The notes: a model not told the origin generated them from the letters alone. A stretch of DNA of 40,218 nucleotides from Phycisphaera sp. TMED9 (GCA_002167845.2 NHBO02000091.1:1-40218), one strand, 5' to 3'. Positions 1 through 8,462 are shown, numbered from the stretch's first letter. Numbers and translations: made by a program.

Positions 1-94
1 CGACCGATACCGCATTCAAACGCCCGCCGTGATTCATCGACCGTGATGAAGTCCGCTGGGAACCAGGAAAGGCGATCGAAAGGCTGGAGTTCAG

Positions 95-757
95 ATGTCG
101 AAGGAAGATCGCGTTCCGAAATCCGAGAACCCGGTTCAGGAAATCGGTGCCGAAGGCGTCGTTCATCAGGTCTTTCATGACGCCTATCGCGAGTCGAAGG
201 CGGCCTGGGTGACCGGCCGGCCGCAACCGGCGGTGATGACCGCGTTGTCGAGAGGTTGGTTCGATGCCGGGCCGCTGCTCGATCTCGGCTGTGGTACTGG
301 AGAGAACGCCGCGGCCATCGCGAAGGAACGGCCCGAACTGAGGATATTGGCGGTCGATGCGGTCCCGCAGGCCGTCGAGCATGCGAGAACGCTGATGTCA
401 GCGGCGGCGATCGATGAGCGTGTTCAAGTCGAGGTCGGAGATCTTCGTGCTTTCGAACCTTCGGAATCGTTCGGGACCGTCCTCGACGCCGGTGTGCTTC
501 ACGTGTTCTCCGATCATGACCGAACCGTCTATCTGGACATGATCGCTCGAGCGGTCCGGCCGGAAGGCACGGCGATCTTCATCGAATTCAGTGATGCGGA
601 GACTCGTCCTCGCGGGCCTCGGCGTCTCGCCCGCGAGGAAATCTGCTCCGTGGTGTCGGAAGCCGGTTTCGCGGTCGACTCGATCGAGGCGACCAGATAC
701 GAGACCACCGCCCATCCCGGGGGCGCCGCCGCATGGATGGTGAGGGCCATTCGCTGA
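95..757 (+). CDS. class I SAM-dependent methyltransferase
   Basis: This 220-residue cytosolic protein should transfer a methyl group from S-adenosylmethionine; its acceptor cannot be read from the sequence. Motif I is LLDLGCGTGENAAAIA (residues 61-76), the glycine-rich SAM loop. An acidic residue ends strand 2 (ILAVDA, D88), GDLRAF (115-120) is motif II-like, and DAGVLHVFSD (131-140) is the motif IV region. The N-terminal part resembles small thiopurine/tellurite-type or methyltransferase-25-like enzymes, but that is a fold-level guess. GGAG lies 7 nt before the ATG and fixes the start. It stands alone: 96 bp separate it from the next gene, which has its own candidate -10 element. Confidence 0.85.
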   Translation: MSKEDRVPKSENPVQEIGAEGVVHQVFHDAYRESKAAWVTGRPQPAVMTALSRGWFDAGPLLDLGCGTGENAAAIAKERPELRILAVDAVPQAVEHARTLMSAAAIDERVQVEVGDLRAFEPSESFGTVLDAGVLHVFSDHDRTVYLDMIARAVRPEGTAIFIEFSDAETRPRGPRRLAREEICSVVSEAGFAVDSIEATRYETTAHPGGAAAWMVRAIR

Positions 758-841
758 TTTTCCGCGATCGGAACACGCCCCCGGCTGAATCGTTCGGCGT
801 TCAGGAGGCGAAAAGGGGATCGCACTGACCGTCCCCTGACA

Positions 842-847
842 TAGGAT
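842..847 (+). promoter_or_regulatory. candidate -10 element (TAGGAT), leaderless start
   Basis: TAGGAT ends exactly 6 nt before the ATG at 854, so transcription would begin at or within a base of the start codon. The gene has no Shine-Dalgarno sequence in the 20 bp upstream, in keeping with a leaderless mRNA. No convincing -35 box is visible. The same geometry recurs at other SD-less genes in this window. Confidence 0.4.
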
Positions 848-853
848 CAACGC

Positions 854-2320
854 ATGCCGAATCCCCTCCGAGCACTTGCAGTTCTCTCCTTCTCGATGTC
901 CCGTCGATGTTCGAACTTCCCGTTCTTCTCGCTGGTGGCGATGGTGGTTCTTCTCGGAGCGTGCAGCAATCGTCAGGTCAAGGTGGAGATGCAGGCCGGA
1001 ACGGAAGGCCCGGAGCGGATCTTCGAGACCAATCGGGCGGACCGAGACGAGATCGGGCGGCTGTCCGAAACCTATGAAGCCGCACCTTCGACGCGGGCGG
1101 GTGGCAAGGACGGCGTCCGCTTCGAAGGCGTGTTCGCGGAGCGTGACCTGCCCAGTGAGGTCGGAAATCGCAATGGGTGGTCGTCGCTGCCGGGAGCCTT
1201 TGGAACGTCCTATCTCTACGTCGAGCAGTTCGGAGCCGCGCGTGACGACTGGGGCGCCTTCCGGGACCGAATGAACGCGGGAGAACTCTGGATCCGCATG
1301 GCAATTCGATTCTTCGAGTCGCGCATCGAAGGTGAAGAAGCCCGGGCGGAGTGGAGACGAATCGCCAATGAGGAACTGCTCCCCGATGCGATGAGCGCTT
1401 TTCTCAGGTTCAACGCCGGTGGCTACGTTCAACAGGGCCAGCGAGTCGACACGCGTTTTCGTCCACCCGAGGAACGAGGTCCGCGAAGCGAGGACGAGTG
1501 GTTCCAGTTGCAGGTCTTCGCGCCGTTGGTCGCGTTCGCGGTGGAGCGCTCCTGGATCGAGCCGTGGGAGGCGCAGCTCGTTCTCCTGTCCGGCATCGAT
1601 GGATGGGTGTCGGCCGGCGAACGGGCGTGGTCTCGCAAGGAACTTGCGGATCCGATCGTGAAACGAACCGTTCAGAAGTTCGTCCCCGGGGCCGACCCCG
1701 GTGAGATCGGCCCGAGCAATCAGAAGTTGATCCTCACCGGGCTCTCCTTTCTGTGGTGGGTGAATACGTCCAAGGAGGCGGTCGAGGTCATGCTCTCCTC
1801 GCCCGCCATCACCGTCGCCGACAAGGAAAAACTACGGTCCGGCAATCGGTCGATCGATCTTCCGGGTCCCTTCGGCATTCCGATCGGCGGTGGTGAACAA
1901 CCATTGGAGAGCGAGGTGGTCCTGCGAACCGATGCGGCGCCGTTTCTGACCAACGGAAACTGGGACGAAAGCATGGGGACGGTGAGTTTCGGCACCCGGA
2001 TCTATCCAGCGGACCAACGCCGTCGCATGACGCCACCGGTCTTCCATGCGAGTTGGGCGGTTCCCGACGAGGGCGTTCAGACTTCGATCTTCGGCGAGGT
2101 CGTCTTCGTCGGCCAGGACCTCGGCGAGTGTGTCTTCTGGGAGCGAACGCTCGACGAAGAGACCTCGGCGGAGTGGACGGCGGCGGTCGAGGCGGCCAGA
2201 CTCGGGGCGTCGCCGATTCCGCTTCGCGAAATCCTTGATCGGCTGGAGGGTGAAACCGCGTCGGACCGGCCGGCCCCGACGGCACTTCGAAATGCCGTCT
2301 TTGAGGCGCCCGGCGCATGA
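854..2320 (+). CDS. lipoprotein of unknown function, coupled to DUF1592 gene
   Basis: This 488-residue protein is not one I recognise. A hydrophobic N-terminal segment ends in a lipobox, LLGAC (cysteine near residue 37), so it is probably a lipid-anchored periplasmic or outer-membrane protein. A second ATG (896, MSRRCSN) would give a more typical lipoprotein signal length. The mature part is rich in charged and aromatic residues with no repeats; a hydrophobic stretch near KLILTGLSFLWWVN (about 290-305) is the only other membrane-like segment. Its stop codon overlaps the start of the following DUF1592 gene in ATGA (2317-2320), which implies translational coupling and a shared role. A lipoprotein partner of the cytochrome-like protein is an inference from this overlap only. 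Confidence 0.75.
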   Translation: MPNPLRALAVLSFSMSRRCSNFPFFSLVAMVVLLGACSNRQVKVEMQAGTEGPERIFETNRADRDEIGRLSETYEAAPSTRAGGKDGVRFEGVFAERDLPSEVGNRNGWSSLPGAFGTSYLYVEQFGAARDDWGAFRDRMNAGELWIRMAIRFFESRIEGEEARAEWRRIANEELLPDAMSAFLRFNAGGYVQQGQRVDTRFRPPEERGPRSEDEWFQLQVFAPLVAFAVERSWIEPWEAQLVLLSGIDGWVSAGERAWSRKELADPIVKRTVQKFVPGADPGEIGPSNQKLILTGLSFLWWVNTSKEAVEVMLSSPAITVADKEKLRSGNRSIDLPGPFGIPIGGGEQPLESEVVLRTDAAPFLTNGNWDESMGTVSFGTRIYPADQRRRMTPPVFHASWAVPDEGVQTSIFGEVVFVGQDLGECVFWERTLDEETSAEWTAAVEAARLGASPIPLREILDRLEGETASDRPAPTALRNAVFEAPGA

Positions 2321-4758
2321 TGTCGCGCCAGGAGATGCGGACTCATCGGCGGATGCGCCGGATTCGAGGAGTCTGGCTTCTCGCGTTGTCCGTCTTCCTG
2401 GTGTTTCCAGTGCTGGCGGTCGTCACGCCTCCCCGGGCCGCTGATGCCCCCGCCGAGATCGTCGAGATCGCGTCATCGGATCGCTCGGCATTCGCCGAAG
2501 TGGTGGACATCCATTGCCTCGAATGCCATCGGCGAGCCGACGACGAGGGCGGTCTCGATCTTCGGGAACTGGCCAGGGCCGACAAGATCGCATCCGCCGA
2601 CCCGGCCCTTCTGCTTGCGGTACGAGATCGACTGCGGGCCCGCGACATGCCGCCCCGAAAACCCGCCGTTGATGCGAACCGGAGTCTCGGGCCACCGACC
2701 GAGGCCGAGTATCAGCACGGTGTCGGCGTCCTCGGGGAGTTGCTCGCGTTTCAGGCGACGGGTGCAGGCGTTCCCGGCGTGGTCCTGAGGCGGTTGAACC
2801 GGTTCGAGGTCGCCAATGCGATCGAGGACGTGTTCGAGATCACCGTCGATGTGTCATCACTCCCGGCCGACGACGTCGGTCATGGGTTCGACCATCTTGG
2901 CGAGGTGCTCGCGACCTCGCCGTTGCTCTTCGAAAAGATCGTGGATCTCGCGGAGTCCGTGGCTCGGCGTTCGATCTTCGATGCCGATACCGATCTCCCC
3001 GACATCCAGCGCATTGCCGCCCGAGCGCTCGACGGTGGCCGGGCGATGCGAGGGGGTCGATGGCTGTCGACCCGCGGCGAGATCTCCGGTCAGGTCCAGC
3101 TTTCTCGACCCGGGCGCTATCGAGCGGAGTTCGATCTCGCCGGGCAGCAGGCGGGCCCCGATCCGGTGCGGTTCGAACTTCGACTGGATGGAATCGCCAT
3201 CGAGCGGGTGGAGGTACCCGAGTCGCCCTCGAACCCGGCCACCCACGTCTTCGAGTTCGAGCACGTGGGACATGCCGCGAGGCTGTCCGCGTTCTTTCTC
3301 AACGACTACTACCGGAAGAACGACCCGGATCCGAAGAATCGGGATCGAAACGCGATGGTCGCCGAGATTCGGTTGGTGGGTCCGCTTGATGCGGGGGAAC
3401 CCAGTCGGATGCAACGGGCGCTTGAGGCGAGGATGAATCGAGGCGGTCGCCGCACGGGACTGGCACGAGCGGCGCGATGGCTTCTGGAGCGGTGCTGGAG
3501 TCGGCCGATCGAATCGGAGGAAGCCCTGGCGGTCGCTGATGTGGCCCTTGGTTCCGTCGGGTCCGATCAAGACGACGGCGGTGACGCCAAGGCTCACTTG
3601 ATGCAGGCGTTGATCGTCTACGCCATCGCCAGTCCGGAGTTTCTTTTCCGAATCGAACGTCCGCAAGCCGATGCGGAATTCGCCGATGACGAGTCGATCC
3701 CGCTCGATGGTCACTCCGTGGCCGGTCGACTGGCGGCCTTCTTGACGGCCAGCATCCCCGATGAAGCCTTGCTCGATTCGGCCAGAGGGGGTCGGCTTGA
3801 TTCGAGGCGTGGCATCCTTCGGGAGGTGGATCGTCTCCTTCGTCAAGGAGGCGCGCGGTCGTTGGCCGAGCGATTCGCGACCCAGTGGCTGCACGTGGAA
3901 GGGTTGGAGCGACTCGAGCCGGACCCTGCGAGGTTCGGGGACATCTCCGTCGCATTGCTCGCCGACATGAGGGAAGAGACGATTCGCGTCTTCGAGGAAC
4001 TCGTCGAACAGGACCGGAGCATCCCGTCCTTGTTTCAGGACTCGACTTCCTGGTGGTCTCCCGCGCTGGCGACTCATTACGGACTCGATCCGATCGAACT
4101 GGACCTCAGGCCTTCAGGATTCAGCAGAGTGGATCTGTCAGAGGTCGGATTCCCACAAGCCGACCTGGGGATCCTCCGTCATGCGAGCGTGCTCTCGGTC
4201 ACGAGCAACCCGACCCGAACCTCTCCCGTGAAGCGAGGAAAATGGGTGATGGAGTCGTTGTTGGACTGCCCACCACCACCACCACCGCCCGGGGTGGCGC
4301 AACTGCCGGACGACCTCGCCTCGGAGAAGGAGGCGCAATCGCTCCGAGAGATCCTTGAAGCCCATCGAAGGGATCCGGACTGCGCGTCCTGTCATCTTCG
4401 CATGGATGCGCTCGGATTCGCGTTGGAGCCGCTCGATGCGGTGGGTCGTTGGCGAGTGGAAGAGGAAGGACGTCCGATCGATGCGGCCGCCACGTTGCCG
4501 GACGGCAGACGCATCGATGGGCCTCGCGGACTCCGGGACGTTCTCGTGCAAGACCCGGCGTTGCTTCGTTCGTTCGCAAAGCACTTGCTGATCTACGCGC
4601 TCGGTCGAGGCCTCGAGTGGCGGGACGAGCCGCTGCTCGATGGTCTGGCCGCCGAGCTGCAGGCTCGGCCGACGGTCCGGGCCGCGATCGACTTCATCGT
4701 GGTCAGCGACGCGTTTCGTCGAATGCCCCGCTCCGTGGGCAATGAGCAGCCCGACTGA
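2317..4758 (+). CDS. DUF1592/DUF1588/DUF1585 cytochrome-like protein
   Basis: This is an 813-residue exported protein of the large planctomycete DUF1592 group; the reaction of these proteins is unknown. Order: signal segment (about 14-42); an N-terminal c-type heme site CLECH (67-71) in a PSCyt1-like domain; a DUF1587-like block beginning RRLNRFEVANA (about 158) with PADDVGHGFDHLGEVL; a beta-rich carbohydrate-binding-like domain (about 250-350); the DUF1592 core; a DUF1588 tail with the family's poly-proline run after LLDC (about 647-656); a second CASCH (689-693); and DUF1585 at the C-terminus. Two CxxCH motifs suggest heme and electron transfer in the periplasm. It overlaps the upstream lipoprotein gene by 4 bp and is followed 110 bp later by its usual DUF1552 partner. 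Confidence 0.9.
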   Translation: MMSRQEMRTHRRMRRIRGVWLLALSVFLVFPVLAVVTPPRAADAPAEIVEIASSDRSAFAEVVDIHCLECHRRADDEGGLDLRELARADKIASADPALLLAVRDRLRARDMPPRKPAVDANRSLGPPTEAEYQHGVGVLGELLAFQATGAGVPGVVLRRLNRFEVANAIEDVFEITVDVSSLPADDVGHGFDHLGEVLATSPLLFEKIVDLAESVARRSIFDADTDLPDIQRIAARALDGGRAMRGGRWLSTRGEISGQVQLSRPGRYRAEFDLAGQQAGPDPVRFELRLDGIAIERVEVPESPSNPATHVFEFEHVGHAARLSAFFLNDYYRKNDPDPKNRDRNAMVAEIRLVGPLDAGEPSRMQRALEARMNRGGRRTGLARAARWLLERCWSRPIESEEALAVADVALGSVGSDQDDGGDAKAHLMQALIVYAIASPEFLFRIERPQADAEFADDESIPLDGHSVAGRLAAFLTASIPDEALLDSARGGRLDSRRGILREVDRLLRQGGARSLAERFATQWLHVEGLERLEPDPARFGDISVALLADMREETIRVFEELVEQDRSIPSLFQDSTSWWSPALATHYGLDPIELDLRPSGFSRVDLSEVGFPQADLGILRHASVLSVTSNPTRTSPVKRGKWVMESLLDCPPPPPPPGVAQLPDDLASEKEAQSLREILEAHRRDPDCASCHLRMDALGFALEPLDAVGRWRVEEEGRPIDAAATLPDGRRIDGPRGLRDVLVQDPALLRSFAKHLLIYALGRGLEWRDEPLLDGLAAELQARPTVRAAIDFIVVSDAFRRMPRSVGNEQPD

Positions 4759-4868
4759 ATGCCGTGCAGGTCGATCAGCCGTGGTGATCGGCGACTTCGT
4801 CATTGCCTCGTGCGAATCGGGTCGATACTGTCGGGGTAAGGCCCGATTCCCAGACGGAGATTCACCAG

Positions 4869-6233
4869 ATGGCGAAGACGCTTCATCGACGAACGGTTCT
4901 CCGTGGTATCGGGACCGCCATCGCGCTCCCCTGGCTCGAAGCGATGTCCCCCGGGACGATCACTCGGGCTGCTCGAGCCGCCGCTCGAAGCACCAAGCCC
5001 ACTCGCCTCGCATTTCTCTTCGTTCCGAATGGAGTCCATGCGCCCGAGTGGCTTCCGTCCCCGGGAACACCCGGAGCATCCGCCATGCCGGTGGACTTGC
5101 CACCGCTGCTCCGTCCACTCGATCGGGTTCGTGAGCACATCACGCTCCACAGCGGGCTCTCTCATCGAAATGCGACGGCGCTCGGTGATGGCCCGGGTGA
5201 TCACGCTCGAAGCGCGGCGTGCTTTCTGACCGGAACCCATCCTCGGAAGACCGCGGGAAGTGACATCGTCAACGGAGTTTCCATCGATCAGGCGGTCGCC
5301 GCCGGCAATCGAGGCCGCACCAGATTCGACAGTCTGGAGCTCGGGTGTGATCCGACCCTCACCGCGGGCAACTGCGACTCTGGATACTCCTGCGCCTACA
5401 GCGCCAACATCGCGTGGCGATCACCAAGAACGCCGGTGGCGAAGGAGACGAATCCTCGGGCGGTCTTTGAACGGCTCTTCATGGCGGGTCCGCTGGGTGA
5501 GTCGAAGGAGGCAAGGACTCGTCGTTTGAGCCGCCGCCAGAGCATCCTTGATGCCGTACGCAGTGATGCCGTCCGGCTGTCCAGAGATCTCGGCGGACGC
5601 GACCGCGCGAAACTCGAAGAGTATCTGGATGGCGCGAGAGAACTCGAGCGCCGCATCGAGCAGGTCGAACGTTCGGAGCAGGACTCATCCGATTGGGGAA
5701 TCGAGCATCTCCCGGACGGCGTTCCCGGTGACTACGGGGAACACCTTTCCTTGATGGGTGATCTGATGACGCTGGCGTTTCGTCTCGACCTGACCCGCGT
5801 CTGCACGTTCATGTGGGCCAATGAAGGGTCCAACCGGACCTTCCCGATGGTCGACGTCCGAGCAGGGCATCATCACTTGTCACACCACGCCGGCGACGAG
5901 GCGAAGATCGACTCGATTCGGCGCATCAACCTCTGGCAGAACGAGCGATTCGCGGATCTGGTATCGCGTCTGGCGGCGGTGGAGGGTGAAGACGGCGGGT
6001 CTCTTCTGGACGACACGCTCGTTCTCTACGGTGGTGCCATTTCTGACGGCAATCGTCATAACCACCATGATCTTCCGATCGTGGTCGCCGGTGGTGGTGG
6101 AGCGGCGAGGCCTGGTCGGCTCATCTCGCACGCGCCACGGACGCCTCTCTGCAATCTCTACCAGTCGATGGCATCGGCCGCCGGCACGCCGATGGGAAGC
6201 TTCGGCGATTCCAACGGCTCCGCGATGCTCTGA
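4869..6233 (+). CDS. DUF1552 family protein, Tat-exported
   Basis: This 454-residue protein belongs to the DUF1552 family, which is nearly always found beside DUF1592 proteins in planctomycetes and myxobacteria and has no established activity. The N-terminus HRRTVLRGIGTAIALPWLEA (residues 5-24) has a twin-arginine signal, so it should be exported folded, possibly with a cofactor. Further family features are the early FVPNGVHAPEW block, the histidine-rich HHHLSHHAG (about 351-359) and the late LVLYGGAISDGNRHNHHDLP (about 405-424), whose histidines could bind metal. I chose the ATG at 4869 because GGAG lies about 8 nt before it; a TTG at 4803 would add residues without signal character. Convergent with the TetR gene. 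Confidence 0.9.
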   Translation: MAKTLHRRTVLRGIGTAIALPWLEAMSPGTITRAARAAARSTKPTRLAFLFVPNGVHAPEWLPSPGTPGASAMPVDLPPLLRPLDRVREHITLHSGLSHRNATALGDGPGDHARSAACFLTGTHPRKTAGSDIVNGVSIDQAVAAGNRGRTRFDSLELGCDPTLTAGNCDSGYSCAYSANIAWRSPRTPVAKETNPRAVFERLFMAGPLGESKEARTRRLSRRQSILDAVRSDAVRLSRDLGGRDRAKLEEYLDGARELERRIEQVERSEQDSSDWGIEHLPDGVPGDYGEHLSLMGDLMTLAFRLDLTRVCTFMWANEGSNRTFPMVDVRAGHHHLSHHAGDEAKIDSIRRINLWQNERFADLVSRLAAVEGEDGGSLLDDTLVLYGGAISDGNRHNHHDLPIVVAGGGGAARPGRLISHAPRTPLCNLYQSMASAAGTPMGSFGDSNGSAML

Positions 6234-6270
6234 TGCTCTGAAGTCACCGAGGTCGTGGATGGCCTTCGAT

Positions 6271-6861
6271 TCAGATCGGCTTGAGAAGGACTTTGGCACC
6301 CAGATCTGCGATCTCGTCCACGTAGTTGGACGCGGGGCCGGGGATCCTGCCCAGGTGGATGTCTGACGGAGGTCCGAGCAGCAATCCGCGGAACGCGGAG
6401 AAGCTCGCTTCCGTGAGATTGATGGTGTATCCCTCGGGCGGCGTGATGTTCCTCAAACATGAGGCGCACAATTCGGAGTTGGCATTGAGGGCGGCGTTCT
6501 CGGTCGGGATCACGGGGGGGAACGTGAGCAGGACGAACGCGAAAGCGTTCGGCCGTTCGTCGTAGAAGCGGTAGCTCGCCGCCACCCAGGAATGGATGAA
6601 TTGAATCGGATCCGTCTCCCTCGCGGCGGATTCGCGGCGGGTCTCGGCCAACTCGAGCACGAGGCTCACGAAGACCTCCTCCTGCATCGCATTCTTGTTT
6701 TCGAAGTGGTGGTAGAGCACGGCTTCGTTGCAGCCGGCCTCGCGAGCGATCGCTCGAACGCTTGCGTTCTCCATGCCGTCAGTTCCCACAACCTTGATCA
6801 TGGCGTCCATCAGCCGTTGTTTCGTGCGGATGCGGGTGGGGGAATTGCTGGGTTGAGTCAT
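6271..6861 (-). CDS. TetR/AcrR-family transcriptional regulator
   Basis: This 196-residue DNA-binding repressor has a typical TetR N-terminal domain: RIRTKQRLMDAM opens helix 1, and the helix-turn-helix runs through VRAIAREAGCNEAVLYHHFENK (about 34-55). The rest is an all-helical ligand-binding domain that cannot be assigned to an effector. It is divergent from the non-coding cassette and the sarcosine oxidase gene at 7305, so its likely targets are its own promoter and that region. An inverted repeat at 7023-7049 is a candidate operator. No clear Shine-Dalgarno sequence precedes the ATG. Confidence 0.9.
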   Translation of the reverse strand: MTQPSNSPTRIRTKQRLMDAMIKVVGTDGMENASVRAIAREAGCNEAVLYHHFENKNAMQEEVFVSLVLELAETRRESAARETDPIQFIHSWVAASYRFYDERPNAFAFVLLTFPPVIPTENAALNANSELCASCLRNITPPEGYTINLTEASFSAFRGLLLGPPSDIHLGRIPGPASNYVDEIADLGAKVLLKPI

Positions 6862-7022
6862 CGGAGGTCATTCTCGGGGAGGAAGAGGTTTCAGGGGCTG
6901 GTCGGTCGCGGGGGACGGGTCCGGGGGCGATCCCTCTTATTCGCTTCGCGATCCGGATGGTTTCAGGGTCAAAAATCGTCCAGAAAACACGCTTTTTTGG
7001 CGTCTGCGGGGAGATAAGTCTC

Positions 7023-7049
7023 TGAATCAGGCGGTTTTTGGCGGATTCA
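7023..7049. promoter_or_regulatory. candidate operator: inverted repeat TGAATC-N15-GATTCA
   Basis: TGAATC (7023-7028) and GATTCA (7044-7049) form a perfect 6-bp dyad with a 15-bp centre that itself holds a direct repeat, GGCGG-TTTTT-GGCGG. The dyad ends 3 bp before the -35 box at 7052. This is where an activator would bind, or a repressor acting on the divergent TetR gene. Which protein binds, if any, is inference. Confidence 0.35.
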
Positions 7050-7051
7050 AC

Positions 7052-7079
7052 TTTACAGAGGCATGACGGGGAATATTAT
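7052..7079 (+). promoter_or_regulatory. sigma70-type promoter of the non-coding cassette
   Basis: TTTACA (7052-7057) and TATTAT (7074-7079) are separated by 16 bp, each matching the consensus at 4 to 5 of 6 positions. This is one of the strongest promoter-like pairs in the window. Transcription would start near 7086, with no plausible coding start before the terminator at 7181. Confidence 0.6.
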
Positions 7080-7085
7080 TCTTCG

Positions 7086-7216
7086 GTCAGGGTTAGGTTT
7101 GACCCCCTGATGCCCCAACTTTTCGACTCTTTCGTCCGGGGTCTTAGTCGGCGTTTCGACTCTTGCTGAGGCCCCTTTCAGAACTCTCTCGGAAGTCCGA
7201 GAGAGTTCTATTTTTT
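7086..7216 (+). ncRNA. candidate structured leader or small RNA, about 130 nt
   Basis: Between the promoter and the intrinsic terminator the predicted transcript folds into three hairpins. Hairpin A pairs TCAGGG (7087-7092) with CCCTGA (7105-7110). Hairpin B pairs 7138-7147 with 7166-7175 (10 bp, two G-T wobbles) with a 3-bp apical stem. Hairpin C is the terminator. GGGG at 7138-7141 can pair instead with CCCC at 7113-7116, so two exclusive folds are possible. TTTCGACTCTT occurs twice (7121-7131, 7154-7164). I do not recognise a known riboswitch class. The cassette ends 88 bp before a sarcosine oxidase gene, so it may be a transcription-attenuating leader or an independent small RNA. Confidence 0.5.
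7181..7216 (+). terminator. intrinsic terminator upstream of sarcosine oxidase
   Basis: A perfect 13-bp stem (7181-7193 with 7196-7208, 2-nt centre) is followed directly by TATTTTTT. No protein-coding gene on this strand ends here, so it must close a non-coding transcript or act as a conditional terminator for the gene at 7305. Confidence 0.8.
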
Positions 7217-7304
7217 GTCGGCGAGTCGACTTCCTGGTCGTGGCCAACTTGAAAATGGGCGTCGTTCTCCACGAGTGATGCCGACATTCGCCGATGGAAT
7301 GCGA

Positions 7305-8462
7305 ATGAAGCAGGTCGATGTGATCGTTCTCGGGCTCGGCGGGATGGGCGCGTCCGCGATGGCGTCGCTTGCGGGCCGCGGGGTCGAGGTCCTTGGAATC
7401 GACCAGGAGCCGGGACCGCACGCCCGGGGGAGTTCTCACGGAGGAAGCCGGATCATCCGGCGGGCGTACTTCGAGCACCCCGATTACGTCCCGCTTCTCA
7501 ACGAGTCGTTCGAGGGGTGGGAACGGTTGGAACAATCGTCGGGTTCGTCGCTTCTTCATCGAACCGGAGTGCTTCTGGTCGGTCCGTCCAGTTCGTCGAT
7601 CCTTGGGGCATCGCGAGTCAGCGCTGAAGATCACGGGGTTCCGGTCGAGTGGCTCGATCCGAATCGCATGCGGGATCGATTCCCCCAGTTTTCGCCGGCT
7701 TCGGAATGGTCCGGCCTGTTCGAGCCCGGTGGTGGGATCCTCAATCCGGAGGCCGGCGTCCGGGCGCATCTCGATGTCGCTCAACGCGCGGGGGCGTCGA
7801 TCCGAAGACCGGAGAAGGTGCTCTCGATCGACGGGGACGACGATTTCGCCGTGGTGAGGACGGGCCGGGAGGAGATTCGGACGCGGCGGCTCATCATTGC
7901 CGCCGGGGCATGGACCGCTCCGCTGCTCGGTGATCATTTCGGGGTGCCGCTGATCCCGCATCGGAAGGCGATGGTCTGGTTCGAGGCGGCTGATTCCGCA
8001 GCCTGCTCATCCAGCCGAATGCCGGCGTGGCTCATCGACGATGGCGACCCCGCGGGCAACTATTACGGGGTTCCGACCTGGCCGGGGCAGCCGCCCCCGG
8101 GCGGCGTGAAAGTCGGTTTTCACGGCTTCGGGACCGTGGTGGACCCCGATGATCCGGGTGAGATCCCGGCCGACGTGGTGGAGCGATTCGCGGCGGATCT
8201 CGCGACCCGGATGCCGGGCGTTCTGGGTCGGCCGGTCGCGGCCCGTTCGTGTCTCTACACCATGAGCCCGGACCAGAATTTCGTGATCGATCATCTGCCG
8301 GGACGTCGTTCGATGGTCGTCGTGGCCGGGTTCAGCGGTCATGGGTACAAATTCGCGCCGGTCGTCGGGGAGATCGCCGCCGATCTGGCGATCGACGGAA
8401 ACACCCTCCGCCCGGCCGGGTTTCTCGGTCTTGCCAGATTTGGAACCGGAGCGGAGTCCTGA
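7305..8462 (+). CDS. monomeric sarcosine oxidase-type FAD-dependent oxidase
   Basis: This 385-residue flavoprotein should oxidatively demethylate sarcosine or a related N-methyl amino acid, using oxygen and giving hydrogen peroxide. VLGLGGMGASAMASLAGRG is the Rossmann FAD-binding loop (about residues 7-25), with the acidic IDQE following. SSHGGSRIIRRAYFE (about 44-58) is the family's hallmark substrate/FAD segment. Cys316 in CLYTMSPDQNF matches the cysteine that binds FAD covalently in this family. Length agrees with monomeric sarcosine oxidase (about 385-390). The start at 7305 places the FAD loop at the usual position; upstream in-frame starts add unrelated residues. The exact substrate (sarcosine, N-methyltryptophan, pipecolate) is undecided. 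The preceding non-coding cassette may regulate it. Confidence 0.85.
   Translation: MKQVDVIVLGLGGMGASAMASLAGRGVEVLGIDQEPGPHARGSSHGGSRIIRRAYFEHPDYVPLLNESFEGWERLEQSSGSSLLHRTGVLLVGPSSSSILGASRVSAEDHGVPVEWLDPNRMRDRFPQFSPASEWSGLFEPGGGILNPEAGVRAHLDVAQRAGASIRRPEKVLSIDGDDDFAVVRTGREEIRTRRLIIAAGAWTAPLLGDHFGVPLIPHRKAMVWFEAADSAACSSSRMPAWLIDDGDPAGNYYGVPTWPGQPPPGGVKVGFHGFGTVVDPDDPGEIPADVVERFAADLATRMPGVLGRPVAARSCLYTMSPDQNFVIDHLPGRRSMVVVAGFSGHGYKFAPVVGEIAADLAIDGNTLRPAGFLGLARFGTGAES

Noticed and set aside
2-46. Possible 3' end of an upstream gene at the left edge
   Set aside because: More than one frame reaches a stop within the first 46 bases and the remaining peptide is too short to assign.
814-837. Hairpin AGGGGA...TCCCCT as terminator of the methyltransferase gene
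   Set aside because: The stem is short with a large loop and no T-run follows; evidence is too weak.
398-1432. Long open frame on the minus strand (344 codons)
   Set aside because: It lies opposite the methyltransferase and lipoprotein genes, has arginine-rich low-similarity sequence and no ribosome site; it is a GC-bias shadow.
2857-4077. Minus-strand open frame of 406 codons within the DUF1592 gene
   Set aside because: The opposite strand encodes a clear DUF1592 protein with CxxCH motifs; the antisense product has no recognisable domain.
7086-7216. Known riboswitch class (glycine, SAM/SAH, guanidine)
   Set aside because: I could not find the conserved core sequences of these classes; kept only as an unclassified structured RNA.
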